DNA of 64,000 bases from Orientallactaga sibirica (GCA_036365145.1 JAEOAD010000603.1:1054001-1118000); one strand, 5' to 3'; shown: positions 34,909 through 46,334, numbered from the stretch's first letter. Notes: generated by a model from the letters alone, not told the origin. Translations and numbers: made by a program.

Positions 34909-36085
34909 GAAGTGGGTTCTCAATTGAGACATATGTGTATTTATGCACATCTCTATATACATACATCTATACATACATTCACATATATGTATTTTCCTTT
35001 CTCTCTCTCTCTTTCTATATATGTATGTATATACATATTATATATAGTGTTAACTTTAGTGTTTATTTTTTGAGATACAGATACAGTAAAATAAGAGTTT
35101 ATGTCTCTGCATTTAGGAAATAATTTTATGGACGATTCAGACATTTGTCATTCTATTGGCTCCAGCATACTCCAATAGAAACAGAATTTAGAGGCCACAG
35201 TTTTAGCACTGGGGATAGAAAGGCCGAACAAGTTCTCCATTTTCAAGAAGATCATATCAAATTGATGGCAAGAAAGGCTAGTTGATGAAAAAATAAAATG
35301 TATAAGTCAAAACTGATGAAGAATTGGATAGGTGTCACTTTGATGCAATATCATTCCCATAGAGTTCAATGTCATGTGATATTTTGTGTTTAAAAACACA
35401 TACACAATTTTTATTTTACCTCTCTCTAGCTATTGAAATCTTTTTATTTAACAGTGAATCTTTTCCAAATGAATGATGTTCACATGGAATTCTTCTTATA
35501 CTATTCTGACTTGCAGATATTGCAGTGAGAGGCTTTATTTTAGCTTATTTTACTTATTTTATTTTAGCTTATTTTAGCTCTCTGTCAGTCTCCACAATTT
35601 TCATCTTTTCCTTCCCTGCAGTGTTTTATTCATTAAACATTAAAATTGTTTCTCCAAGTGTCTTTTCAAATTTATTTACCGAATTTATTTACTGATTTTC
35701 TTTTTTAACTTTCAGGAAAACCTACTTGGCTATTTTCCTAATGAACTGATAGTCACTACTTCCCATGTTACCATTTTAGAACGTATGAACATAGATCTTG
35801 TATTTTTGTTTTCTTCTTAATAAAAATCATGTTTTGAAAATCATGGCTTTTTATGTCAATGTCAATAGTTAACAAAAGTATTTCTCCACCCAAATTTCTC
35901 ACATGACTCCTTAAATTCCAGACTTATACAAAATATATTCAAAATCAGTATTAAAGAGTCATCTCAAGCCTAAACACACTTTACCATGCCCTAAGGACTA
36001 TACCTTTGAAATATTTTCCATCTTTCTTTTTATAGTCAAAATTATTTATATATCATAATTATAATTAACATATTCACAAAGTTAT
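34909..36085. other. AT-rich sequence with TATA/CATA microsatellite
   Basis: ACATATA/CATACAT repeats lie at about 34928-35045. A short local repeat of TTTATTTTAGCTTATTTTA lies at about 35530-35580. No gene is recognised. Confidence 0.55.
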
Positions 36086-36086
36086 A

Positions 36087-36235
36087 ATTACTCTCAAAAC
36101 ACTCCAAGTTCCTATTTAATTTTCATCTATAGCACATATGTATTTCTAACATCATATTTTTCACTTATTTTGTCTTTTTCTTTCCACTATCATGTAATAT
36201 CCTTGAGAGATGATATTTTTACTTTTTATTTATTC
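36087..36235. repeat. Direct duplication, copy 1 of 2 (about 148 bp)
   Basis: The segment from ATTACTCTCAAAACACTCC to the TTTATTTATT run recurs at 36689-36837 with only a handful of differences. No terminal repeats or transposon features are seen, so this looks like a local segmental duplication. Confidence 0.88.
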
Positions 36236-36688
36236 TCAGTTGCACAAAAAATTCCATGCATTGTTGATCATAATCACCATGTTGTATTATTGCCTCCTGA
36301 ATTTATTTAATTTATCTAATTAAAATTGTGCACCCTTTGAGTAATAACTCCTCAACCTGCCTTTTTCCATCACTCAAGTTCCTACATATCTGGTTGGGTC
36401 CCCTCCAAATGCCAGAGGTTTCTGCTGTAATTTCTTTCATAAAATAAATCTTGCTTCATGGAATCCCATTTCTGAGGGTCCCTCTAGCCAAACAGGAGCT
36501 CTGCCTGCCTTCCCTCTCTTAAACTGTATAATAAAAAGCTATATAAGACTCACCCTTTGTAGTCTATGGATAATAGTCCTCAAATTCATGAGACAAAACT
36601 ATGGAGTTCACTGTCTCATTGAAAGTAATGTTTGACATGAACATTTCATATCCTAACTCCTGTTAAAATCCAAGCCATAAAAGGCTCC

Positions 36689-36837
36689 ATTACTCTCAAA
36701 AACACTCCAAGTTCCTATTTAATTTTCATCTATAGCACATATTTATTTCTAACATCATATTTTTAACTTATTTTGTCTTTTTCTTTCCACTATCATGTAA
36801 TATCCTTGGGAGATGATATTTTTACTTTTTATTTATT
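36689..36837. repeat. Direct duplication, copy 2 of 2 (about 148 bp)
   Basis: Same sequence as 36087-36235, about 602 bp downstream. The intervening 450 bp is unrelated AT-rich DNA. Confidence 0.88.
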
Positions 36838-37155
36838 AATTCTACCTTCAGAATATACCATTAATAAATATTCAATGAAAAATGAATAATTCTTTTTAGT
36901 TAAACTTTGCCAATGTTATTGTTGAATAAATTGGCAATTAGCTAAAACTTTCCTAGCAGATTGTAGGAGTCAGAGTTAAGATTCTTCATCCTTAGACATC
37001 CTTATACTTTAATCTTTTATGATTCCTTGGAGAAAATGCATATGTTAGCAAGAGAAAGGAATTACAGTAATGCTTATTTTTTCTCTCTTGTTTTCCAAGT
37101 GCTGAATACATAGGAAAATAGTTAATGTATCAGAAAAATCACTCTCACACACACT

Positions 37156-37283
37156 GTGTCTGAATACAATAGACTCCATATAAGATACAGCACACATTAC
37201 ATCACAATATAGTAGACTCCATACAAGACCCCTCACACACTACACTCAAATATTGTGGACTCTGTACAAGATCAGGCACATAG
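37156..37283. repeat. Degenerate minisatellite, about 43-bp period, three units
   Basis: The core 'AATA...(A/G)GACTCCATA(C/T)AAGA...CACACA' appears with its AGACTCCAT landmark at 37171, 37213 and (as GGACTCTGT) 37257. Confidence 0.8.
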
Positions 37284-37441
37284 TAATAGCATTAGCTATG
37301 ACTTCTTATAGTTTGACTGGCAAAAAAGCAGCCATCGTACAAGACCTATGCTTTGTAAGCCAAGGAATGTCTTTCTAAAAATATGAGCCAACACACAGCC
37401 ACAATCACAGTGATCAATTCCACAAATTAAGGTAGAGTGCA

Positions 37442-37565
37442 GGGCTGGAGAGATTGCTTAGTGGTTAACGCACTTGACCGTGAAGCCTAAGGACCCATGT
37501 TAGAGACCCCGGAACCAATGTAAGTGTCTGGAGTTAGTTTGCAGTGGCTAGAGGCCCTGGTGTGC

Positions 37566-37607
<42 letters not shown>

Positions 37608-37652
37608 ATCTCTCTCCCTCTCTATAATAAATGCAAATAAAAATTTTTTAAA
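37442..37652 (+). mobile_element. tRNA-derived SINE
   Basis: The head is AGGGCTGGAGAGATTGCTTAG, with a long CT tract (about 37571-37601). The flanking AAGGTAGAGTGCA / AAGGTAGAGTACA (37429 and 37653) is a target duplication with one mismatch. Confidence 0.92.
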
Positions 37653-37977
37653 AGGTAGAGTACAATGAAAGAATGATTTAGCTTTGCAGATTGTATTTAA
37701 GCAAGTATTATGTCTGCATATTTGTGAGGATAAAACCTGGCATACTGAGTTCTATTCTTAAAATTCTATTCCTGTCAAAAGCTAGCAATGTTGGTATATA
37801 CTACATGAATACTCTGGTGATTTAAAAGGTTGAGATACACTATGGCATTTTTTTTTTTTCTGATATGCATTGAGAAGGATTTTAAACACTAGAGGTACAA
37901 CGTCTATGGGCTGAAAAATAAAAGCAAATTGAGGGTATGTTGACTGAGTGCCTAAAGAGAAAGAAGTAAAAAGAAGT

Positions 37978-38058
37978 GAAAATGTTGAGCCCTTTTTCCA
38001 GCCCAAAATGGTGGATTTTAGTCCTGAGAGTGATTAGTGAATCACAGGGGATAGGGAA
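37978..38058. repeat. 81-bp direct repeat, copy 1
   Basis: It begins GAAAATGTTGAGCCCTTTTT and is repeated at 39122-39202 with about ten differences. The identity stops abruptly on both sides. Confidence 0.8.
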
Positions 38059-38059
38059 A

Positions 38060-38735
38060 CATACTTTCTCAATCCATTTAGTAAAAATGTATGTGAAAAT
38101 TGATTTGATGACCCATGTAAAGATTGTACATGTTCAATTCTCAAAACTTTAAAAGAATACTAATTTTATGATAAGGTTTTATTCAAAGGCCAAAGTGGAG
38201 AGTGCCTCTGATTTGTTATTTGATCATAAAAGTGAGTGAGTAAGTGGGATCAGTGTAATTGACTGTATAGATTTGTCTAAAATGTGAACTCACTGAAGGG
38301 AACAATGAATGGTTTTCATGCTCAGGCATTCATTGCAAGATAACACACATGCAGCTTATATAGTCCCTGGAGTATGCTGAAAATTTTATTTATGCCCTGA
38401 CACCATAAAATATTTCACTACACTACACTCTTTAAAAGCCATTAATTAAAACGAATACATCAGTGGAAGGAAATATCTTGAGTTTAAATAATCATGAACT
38501 TGGGACATGTATGTTAACTGTTATATCTTACATGTTTATATATTCATTAAAAAATAAAAATCACATTTTTGGCTGAGAATGGAAATTTATTTTTCCGTGT
38601 GTCTTTGGGGTTGGGTAATAGTATATGCACATATATGTGTCATACACTTGCCTTGGGCATGATGTACTTGTCTGAGGCAGTTGGAGTGTTAACATTGGAT
38701 ATCTTGCTTCATTGCTCTTGGCCCATTCCATTCTC
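38060..38735. other. AT-rich sequence, nothing recognised
   Basis: No gene or repeat is identified between the short direct repeat and the next B1. Confidence 0.45.
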
Positions 38736-38737
38736 TT

Positions 38738-38901
38738 TTTTTTTGGGGGGGGGGCTTGATTTTTCAAGGTAGAGTTTTACTCTACCCAGGCTGACCTGGA
38801 ATTCAAAATGTAGTCTCAGGGTGGCCTCAAATTCATGGTGGTCCTCCTACCTCTGCTCCCAAGTGCTGGGATTAAAGGCATGTACCACCATGCCCGGCTG
38901 C
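38738..38901 (-). mobile_element. B1-type SINE, antisense
   Basis: T8 and G10 runs are followed by 'caaggtagagttttactctacccaggctgacctgg', 'gtagtctcagggtggcctcaaattcatggtgg' and 'tgctgggattaaaggcatgtaccacc'. Confidence 0.9.
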
Positions 38902-39121
38902 ATTCTTATTTGAACCAAAGTCTCTAACTGAAGCAAGAACTTACAGTTGTTTTTTTTTTTTCATAAACTCCAGGGATTCTTGAGTCTCTAATCCCCTATT
39001 GGACTGTGGTTACAGACACATGTGACCACAGCCCAGCTATGTATGTACATCCTGGATATCACATGAGTGGTCTCTAGACCTCCTAAGGCCCTCATGCTTA
39101 TATAAAGAGTGCTCTTAAGTT

Positions 39122-39202
39122 GAAAATGCTGAGCCCTTTTTCCAGCCTGAAATAGTGGATTTTAGTCCTTAGAGTGATTAGCAAATAACAGGGGGTGGGG
39201 AG
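39122..39202. repeat. 81-bp direct repeat, copy 2
   Basis: It begins GAAAATGCTGAGCCCTTTTT. It is homologous to 37978-38058 and lies 1.14 kb away. Confidence 0.8.
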
Positions 39203-40146
39203 GTACCTAGGTTGTGAATTACCTGGCATAAGATAAAACAATCCAAAACAAACAAAACAAAAGCAATAATCACAATAAAACCTGCTTCATGATATTTTAT
39301 CTTTACAAGTAGACTCAAGAGAAGAAAGCAGGAAGGGGTTGTATACATATGATAATTTAAAGAGTGCTGAAAATAGCACAAACAAAATATGATTAAAAAT
39401 GCATGTGCCCAGCAGGAAGAAATACCGTAGCTAAGTTAACAGAAAAAAAAAAAAAAAGATGGACTATCAATGTGTGCCATATTATTCTAAATATTTTACA
39501 GTTTCCAGAACGTTATTGATGGGAAAGGCATTTTATTTTTCCTCAAAACTTTGTCATGCATGATAATACTTGAATCTAGAAAGCTGAGCCCTTTTGATGA
39601 AGCTAATCGCTGCAGTCATAACTCTTTTCCAGTCAGCAAACAATTTGGTATAGTATATAGGAGCTCATGTAAGGTGTTTTGAAAGGTTGTCTATGAATAT
39701 ATACTTGCCGTAAGAGTTTTAGTGAGCTCATAATAATCAATACACATATATCATATGGCATAAGGGTAAAATAGAGTCTTTTCTATAATCTATTACTACA
39801 AGAATCAATTTTAATAACTGAACCATTATGTGGTTTACATGTGAAAAACTCACGTCCTTTCTGGGTCAGTTCTTTGCTTCTATTTGGCATTTAAGAATGA
39901 CTCTAGTGTTCAAATGTAATCCATGGCAAAACCTAGAGAAGCTCCATGCATCTAAACTCCATATTCTAAATCAATGTGGCTATTACTTGAAAACAGTGAA
40001 AAAGGACTGTTGACATCTGTTCTAAATGGAAATATTAACTTAATTTGTTTAGTTTCTGAGTACTGGGGGAAACAGTAATGGATAAGACAAATAATACTCC
40101 AGCACATTTAGTCTTATTGAAGAATATAGAAATGTCAATATAGAAT
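39203..40146. other. AT-rich sequence, nothing recognised
   Basis: A run of 14 A bases lies at 39445. There is no gene, RNA or transposon signature. Confidence 0.45.
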
Positions 40147-40162
40147 TATATCACACATTTTT

Positions 40163-40333
40163 TATGAGAGAGAAAAAAGAGAGAATGAGTTGGTATGTCA
40201 GGGTCTCTAGCCACTGTAATCCAACTCTGTGTGCCACTGGTGCTTCTGGCTTATGTGGGATCTGCAAACTCAAATGTGGGTCCTTAGGCTTTGCAGGCAA
40301 GAACCTTAACCACTAGGCAATCTCTCCAGTCCT
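40163..40333 (-). mobile_element. tRNA-derived SINE, antisense
   Basis: The complement of the family, shortened in the body, ends 'ccttaaccactaggcaatctctccagtcc'. The target duplication TATATCACACATTTTT lies at 40147-40162 and 40334-40349. Confidence 0.93.
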
Positions 40334-40379
40334 ATATCACACATTTTTAAGCATTGTAGATATGGCATAAAGCAAAGGC

Positions 40380-40690
40380 TTCCCAAAGGGAAGGTATATT
40401 ATTTAGGTATGGTATATGGTGGTCTATCATGGAGAGGAAAGTGTGAGATCACATTACAACATAGTCAGGAAGCAGAAAACAGAAGGTAAGGCCAGGGTAT
40501 AAGATTTAAAGGCTCACGCTCAGTGATCTACATTTTCCATTGAAGTTCCACTTTCTAAAGGTTGAACAACCTTTTATAGTAGAGCCACCGGCTAAATACC
40601 AAGTGTTCAATCACAGTTGAGGACCAAGTATCCAATCACATGACCCCACAGGGACAAATCACTTTCAACCCACCAATTAAGGACTTATGA
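40380..40690 (-). mobile_element. hAT/URR1-like element, antisense
   Basis: The segment 'aggctcacgctcagtgatctac' ... 'tctaaaggttgaacaaccttttatagtagagccacc' ... 'aatcacatgaccccacagggacaaatcactttcaacccacc' matches the antisense form of the rodent family seen elsewhere here. It is old and its boundaries are soft. Confidence 0.45.
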
Positions 40691-40883
40691 ATGCTGACAT
40701 AAAGCAGAACACAAAGAGAAAATCTGCTGCATAAAGACATAGGATAGAAAACAACCCAGACACTAACAAAGTGTTTGAAGATAGAAGGGAAATCAGTTTT
40801 GGAAGAGTTTTGTTTTGTTTTTTATAATGAAATAGAGGAATTTAAAGTGAAAAGGAACAGATGCAACAATTTTATTGGTTATT

Positions 40884-40998
40884 TACTTTGATTTTGTTTT
40901 TCACTATGTAGTCTCAGGTTGGCCTTGAACTCATGATGATCCTCCTACCTCTGCCTCCCAAGTGCTGGGATTAAAGGTGTGCATCACCATACCTGGCC
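40884..40998 (-). mobile_element. B1-type SINE, antisense
   Basis: 'cactatgtagtctcaggttggccttgaactcatgatgatcctcc' and 'gtgctgggattaaaggtgtgc' are the complement of the B1 3' two-thirds. The 5' end of the plus-strand view lacks part of the element. Confidence 0.88.
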
Positions 40999-41055
40999 TT
41001 CTATTTTGATTTTTTAAAAAAATATTTGGCATGGTTAAAATAATACTTTTTAAAG

Positions 41056-41218
41056 TTAGGCATGGTGGAGTATCCCTTTAATCCCAGCACTCCAGAGGCA
41101 GAAGTAGAAGGATCACTGTAAATTTGAGGCAATATTGAGACTACATAGTGAATTCCAGGTCAGCCTGTGCTGGATTGAAACCCTACCTTGAAAAACAAAA
41201 CAAAATACACTTCTTAAC
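41056..41218 (+). mobile_element. B1-type SINE
   Basis: It runs from TTAGGCATGGTGGAGTATCCC through 'aatcccagcactccagaggcag' to 'aaccctaccttgaaaaac'. It forms an inverted pair with the B1 58 bp upstream. Confidence 0.88.
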
Positions 41219-41516
41219 TATTGCAGAAATTGAAGCTGGTAACTTACTGTCCTAAGGAGCTAGTGCTGGTATAGAATTAGTCCTTTATTCTTGACACTTA
41301 GTCAAGTTTCCTTGCAGTTGTCCTTTATCTAGCCATATTCCACAAAAATATTATAAATAAGTGATACTCATGTACTTAAATTCTCTCTTTGTCAATGAAA
41401 TTCTAATGAAAAAATTTTCAAATTATGGGAACTAAAAGAAAAAGATGAAGAAAATATGGTGAAATACCTCCTGAAGAAGACAATTTGTTATATTGGATTT
41501 TAAGCATGTTAAGTAA

Positions 41517-41554
41517 CAATATTTTGTAAGACAATATTTTGTCTTACAATATTG
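41517..41554. repeat. Perfect-stem inverted repeat (hairpin)
   Basis: The arms TTGTAAGACAA (41524-41534) and TTGTCTTACAA (41539-41549) flank a TATT loop. The stem extends outward through CAATAT/ATATTG with a two-base bulge, giving about 16 pairs. A third partial copy, TTGTAAGACA, follows at 41558. Function is unknown. Confidence 0.8.
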
Positions 41555-41569
41555 CATTGTAAGACAGCA

Positions 41570-42055
41570 TGCAAGAAAATTTCATGGTCAGTCCACGAAT
41601 TGGGGAAAATCTTCATTTTAAGAGCATAGACTATAATTTGCATTTGATCATGTAATTCTAGGATGAAGTAATCACAGTATGCTACCTAAAATTAGAGGTG
41701 CAGAATTGTTTTCTTGTATACATTAAGAATATGCAAATAAGAAGATACCGATTAAGGCACACTTGGAAAGTGATAAGTTGACAAGAAAATTGAAAGTATT
41801 TTACATCTGAATTGGAAATGGTTTTCACATTTAAGATGATGCTAATTCATGGACATCGAGGGAGAAAAAGAGTGGTAAGGTTGTTTTATTTGTTTTTGTA
41901 TTTTATTTTTTACATTTAATCTCATAAAAACTTAGCTCCTTGTTTTGCCTCCAAAAATCTTCATGGACAAACCATAAAATGCTTTCATTTACATTTTTTA
42001 TACAATCTGAGGTGAGAGAAGAAAATGTTGTTTTAAATTAACTCAGAGTAATTGT
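41570..42055. other. AT-rich sequence, nothing recognised
   Basis: No gene or identifiable repeat. Confidence 0.45.
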
Positions 42056-42860
42056 AGAAGGCAAATTAAATAAAGTCTTGCTGAAGATACAACAACAAGC
42101 TGCTGACACAGAACTTCAAGAGATCTGGCTGGAATCTGGACAGAAGCCATTTCCCAGATGGTCTGCCCATGTAGGGCTGAAGAGGGCTACATGAGCTGCT
42201 GGAGGGAAATGGCAAACAATGTTGTGAGCAAGTTGGGGGCACTGGATACAAAAGCAACCAGCCTTACAAATGTACACACCTATGCAATGGTGTCACCAGC
42301 CTAGGTGGATAACCAATGGCTCTCTGACTGGACAAGAGATCAGCTCCGTGGAAGGGAACCCATAGTTGGAACTGGGAACCAAGTCAGAATCCTATGGAGA
42401 CCAGGATCATGAACTTCAGAAAGAAGCATCCAATACTCTGGCCAAAAGAGAGGCTACACCAATCAAAATCTCTCTAAATTAACTATGTGTACCCCATTCA
42501 CCTATGCTGATCTCATACTCCATTGGATAATCTTTTTTTTTCTTTTACAGAAGGCAATGAGAACTCAGGACAACCAAAATCTGTCAACAAGACAACAAAA
42601 GTTAGATGACTCCATAGCAGGAGATAAATCACCCCCCCCCCCGCCATACATCATCTAGGGCCCAGATGAAACCAAAGCCGAATGGGTGATATGATCAAGA
42701 GTGCTGTTTCCATGAAGAGCCTGACAACCTGCAGCAGGGTGATGGTGATAGACATTGAGATACTCAAAATATATCAAAGCAGAAATTGTAGTAGTAGTGG
42801 TTTTGCTTGATTATCTTTTTTATATACATTGTATACTATGTTGTGGAATTTTGAATAATC
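42056..42860 (+). mobile_element. L1 3' UTR fragment
   Basis: The order of blocks parallels the other sense L1 ends: 'aatggtgtcaccagcctaggtggataaccaatgg', then 'cctatgctgatctcatactccattgg' (compare about 1935-1957). A poly-C run lies at 42633-42642, and it ends in AT-rich DNA without a clear A tail. It lacks ORF2, so it is strongly truncated. Confidence 0.65.
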
Positions 42861-42905
42861 AGTTTCAATGTTTCAGAATATATAGGTGGTTAAAAACAAC
42901 AGTGA

Positions 42906-43212
42906 GGGCTGGAGAGATGGCTTAGCGGTTAAGGCTCCTGCCTGCTAAGCCTAAGAATGCTGGTTCCAATCTCCAGCGGTTCCAATCTCCAGGTCCCACG
43001 TTTAGCCAGATGCAAAGTGACGCAAGGGTGCAATGCCTCACTTGCCCACAAGGAGGCCCAAACATCTGGATTTTGTTCACAGCAGCTGAGAGACTGCTGG
43101 CGCACCCATCTCTATATGTCTCCCTCTCTCTCTCTCTCTGTCTGTCTCTCTCTCTGTGTCTCTCTCCAAAAATAAAAAAATAAAAAATAATTTAAAAATT
43201 AAAAAAAAAACA
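42906..43212 (+). mobile_element. tRNA-derived SINE with internal duplication
   Basis: The head is AGGGCTGGAGAGATGGCTTAG. A short tandem duplication of GGTTCCAATCTCCAG in the B-box region lies at about 42962 and 42978. Extra body sequence, a CT-rich part and an A-rich tail follow. The flanking AAAACAACAGTGA / AAAACAGTGA suggests a target duplication. Confidence 0.85.
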
Positions 43213-43214
43213 GT

Positions 43215-43875
43215 GAATCGATTTCCATTTTTTGGTTGACTTTTATTGTTAGTTGAAGATGACTAAGATCAACCTGTGTATATCATTTTAATATACTTGC
43301 ATTTGGTAACTAAACACACAATGTAATAGCTAGGTCAATAAGCAATATTCATTGTTTATATATTTTGGGTCTAAGAAAGAAAAATGTATAGTTAAAGAAA
43401 ATTCACAGTTACTTCCATTTAGTTTATTAACCCATGATGTACAAGAACAGATAGAATAACACTAATTACAATATATCCTTTTGTGATGATCTAAACTCAG
43501 CTTTATTGTGTGACAATCCACATGAATTATTGAAATAGTTTAATACAATACTTATGAACAATACTGCCATGCAAAATCTAGAACTAATCTATCCTACACT
43601 GTTCTTCATCAACATGGTTTCTGTATATAATTTGGCTTCTTTTCCAAACCACTATTAAGTGATTTCTGCCCTGTGTTTCTTATTATTTAGTATAGCCAAA
43701 CCTTACTTCCCTAACACCCCAAAATATCCTTATGAGTCACCAGCTTCCTACCTGCTCTTTTAAATAATTCAGAGTAGGAAGTTTCTTGGTGTTGTATGGA
43801 AAATTCCTCTACAATGAAAACTGAACAACTATTGCCAGCTTCATCAAAAGCAGCTGGGATAACTCATGAGAGTAG
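43215..43875. other. AT-rich sequence, nothing recognised
   Basis: No gene or repeat is recognised. Confidence 0.45.
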
Positions 43876-43879
43876 GTGC

Positions 43880-44470
43880 ATGAAGGCTTATCAGATCCCC
43901 AACTGATATTTAAGGCAAATCCTGCGCAAGCCATATGCAATGACATTTGAGGTGCCATACTTCATGGGGAGTGACAGTAAAGAGAGGGTAAAAGATAAAG
44001 AAAGAATAAGTCCCACTGAAGCACTGATTTGAGGACTCTACACTCTGTAAGTAAGCCCTCGTCATAGATTGAGGAAAGAGCATCCTTAGGGGTAATCCCA
44101 GTAGCCATAAGAGGCCATCAGCCATGATGGGTTGATACTTCTTGGTGGTATGACTGCTCTGAGGTCCCTGTGCTCTGTAAGTAAGTCCTCACTTTGAAGC
44201 TGAGGGGCAGCATCGCAGGAGGTAATCTTGACACAGGGAGCTCCTTGAAGTAGCTGTGGATAGAGGTTATCATCTAGGATTGGATGAGAGTTCCTGGTGG
44301 TATGGCTACTTTGGCGGCTTTACATTCCTGTAAATAACCCCTCATCCTTGCTTTGTAAGTAACTCTAATAAACCAATTGATTTCCTAAACTAGTATTGGT
44401 ATAATTGTATTTTGGTCTGCCATCTGAGCCCTATCTGAGGTGAAGATGTGTGTTCAAATCTCCCCAGGGG
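43880..44470 (+). mobile_element. MaLR/ERVL-like LTR
   Basis: A repeated motif (CTGTAAGTAAGCCCTC / CTGTAAGTAAGTCCTC / CTGTAAATAACCCCTC) occurs three times at about 44044, 44175 and 44329. It is followed by TAATAAACC (polyadenylation region), 'ttgatttcctaaactagtattgg' and 'ggtgaagatgtgtgttcaaatctccccagg'. The 3' part aligns with the LTR at 57.0-57.55 kb. A TTGGTGCCTGACTTTGGGG-like primer site may follow at 44489. Confidence 0.55.
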
Positions 44471-45345
44471 AAATGTATCCCTGATACTTGGTGCCTGACT
44501 TTGGGGAAAGGTAGATGAAAGATGAGATTGAGAGAAGTGAGTGCATGGTCCTAGCTATGGGTAGTGATGCATGCAACTGAAGGTGAAGGTGAAGCATCAG
44601 TGGTGGAAATCTCTTTGTTTGGGATGGTGTATTGAGGTGGCTTCTGGTGGCAGTGGTGGTTACATGGATCTTGCTACAGGTAGTTGGACTTATAACTAAG
44701 GCTGCAGCATAAGAAGGAAGAGTGTTTGTGTAAGAAATTCCATGGTAGCCATCTTCCTGTATTTGGTATGGAGTGGGGTCCTCCATGGCAATTTGTGGAT
44801 ATCCTAGAAATAATTGAAGAGTTAGAGAATGTATTGAAGTCCCTTAATATGGAACATAGGAACATAGGGACTAGGGTATCAGCAAGCTGCCACTGCAGTA
44901 ACTTGTCAATCAATATGTGTTATAAGGTATACAACTGAAGCTAAGATGGCTACCCAGAGAGAACTTGTTTATGTAAAAGGAGAGTGAAAATAGGAAAATG
45001 ACATGTGGCTAAAGTCTTCTGTGTTGGTTTCTGGTTTGTCAGATAAATTAGATAAAATATTGAATGAGGAAAAGGTGATAGAGTTTGAAAACTACTTAAG
45101 CAATCTAGAGATGAGAGAAGGTCCAAATAGACAAAGGGGCTTGTTCCAATTACTCAGAGTTAAATGTAGTAAAAAGCAAAGTGAGCTTATGAAAGGTTTT
45201 ACAGTCAGAACATTTCTCCAAGAATATGAGTGATAGAGTGCTTCAGATAAAAAGAAGTAGGCTTGTCCCAGAGATAGGAATATATGTCTCCAGAGTTAGC
45301 CATGAACATTTCTGTCCTTCAGAATGGTATATTGGCTATAGTAGT
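44471..45345 (+). mobile_element. Possible internal sequence of the MaLR-like element
   Basis: It follows the LTR on the same strand, is less AT-rich than the surroundings and has one open frame of 76 codons (45003-45233). That frame has lysine/glutamate-rich content and no motif I recognise. Its link to the LTR is by position only. I do not assign a function. Confidence 0.3.
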
Positions 45346-45349
45346 CAGC

Positions 45350-45470
45350 TTCAGATTGCTGGGCACAATTATGGAGGAAGGGTTAATTGAAGATAGAGGG
45401 GAAGTTCCATAATGGCAGAAGATGTTGGCCTGCTTTCACAGTCAGGTTCAAGCACAGAGAGAGGAGTCAC

Positions 45471-45510
<40 letters not shown>

Positions 45511-45865
45511 CAAACTTAAATAAAATCCTGAATGTATTGGAGGCAATCCATTCAAATGACCACACAGGAGTGGAAATTGCTCACCTAGCCCAGAGCCAGC
45601 ACAGCAGCCAGCTGTGGCTGAGAGTGAGACAATGACCAGGGATGCAGCCACAGTGCCAGAAACCTGGAGCCCTTCAAACCAAAGGAATGAGAAAAGCCAA
45701 CCCAAAGAGCAGGCACCACTGCAGGCTGAAAAAGCAATCCCAGTTCCTCTTGCCCCTTGGTCAGCCCAAGTATTGTGAGTGGACCCCACTGAGTCAGGGT
45801 TGGGAAGTTGCAAGGAGCTCTGTGATAGCATTCTCAGACAGGGAAACAAGATAACTCATGGAAAG
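45350..45865 (-). mobile_element. hAT/URR1-like fragment with long poly(A), then unassigned GC-richer sequence
   Basis: 'ggcacaattatggaggaagggttaattgaag' ... 'aagttccataatggcagaagatg' ... 'ggaggcaatccattcaaatgacc' matches the antisense family copy at 57.56-57.95 kb. A run of about 36 A bases sits at 45471-45506. The part from 45560 to 45860 is GC-richer and not identified. Confidence 0.4.
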
Positions 45866-46101
45866 TAAAGTTTATAGATTTTAGAAAGGCTGGATAAGGA
45901 GACAGGACCTCTAATATTACCCTTTTAAGAAAACTATTGATGCAAGCAGTGGACTCTTCTCATGCTCTGTTGTACCTTTCTGACATCCTCCTTTAGTATT
46001 CCCCTAGCTGTTGACTCTTCAGACAAACTTGTGCCTGCTTGAAATGAATGGTCCTGGTCCTTTGGAGATCCTGCCTTCCATCTGTAAAAAGGGTTGTAGT
46101 G

Positions 46102-46332
46102 GGGCTTGCAAGATGGCTTAGCAGTTAAATGCTTGCCTGTGAGAACTAGGACCCTGGTTCGAGGCTTGATTCTCCAGGACCCATGTAAGCCAGATGCAAA
46201 AGGGGACGCATGCATCTGGAGTTTGTAGTGGCTGGAAGCCCTGGAGTGCCCACACTCTCTCTCTATCTGCCTATTTCTGTATCTCTCTCTCTCTCTCTCT
46301 CTTAAATAAATAAATAAATAAATATTTTTTTA
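46102..46332 (+). mobile_element. tRNA-derived SINE
   Basis: The head is GGGGCTTGCAAGATGGCTTAG, with a CT tract and an AAAT tail. The target duplication AAAAAGGGTTGTAGTGG / AAAAAGGTTTGTAGTGG (about 46085 and 46333) has one mismatch. Confidence 0.92.
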
Positions 46333-46334
46333 AA

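Noticed and set aside
45003..45233. 76-codon lysine/glutamate-rich frame
   Set aside because: No recognised motif. It lies downstream of an LTR and may be a retroviral scrap, but I cannot support a protein call.
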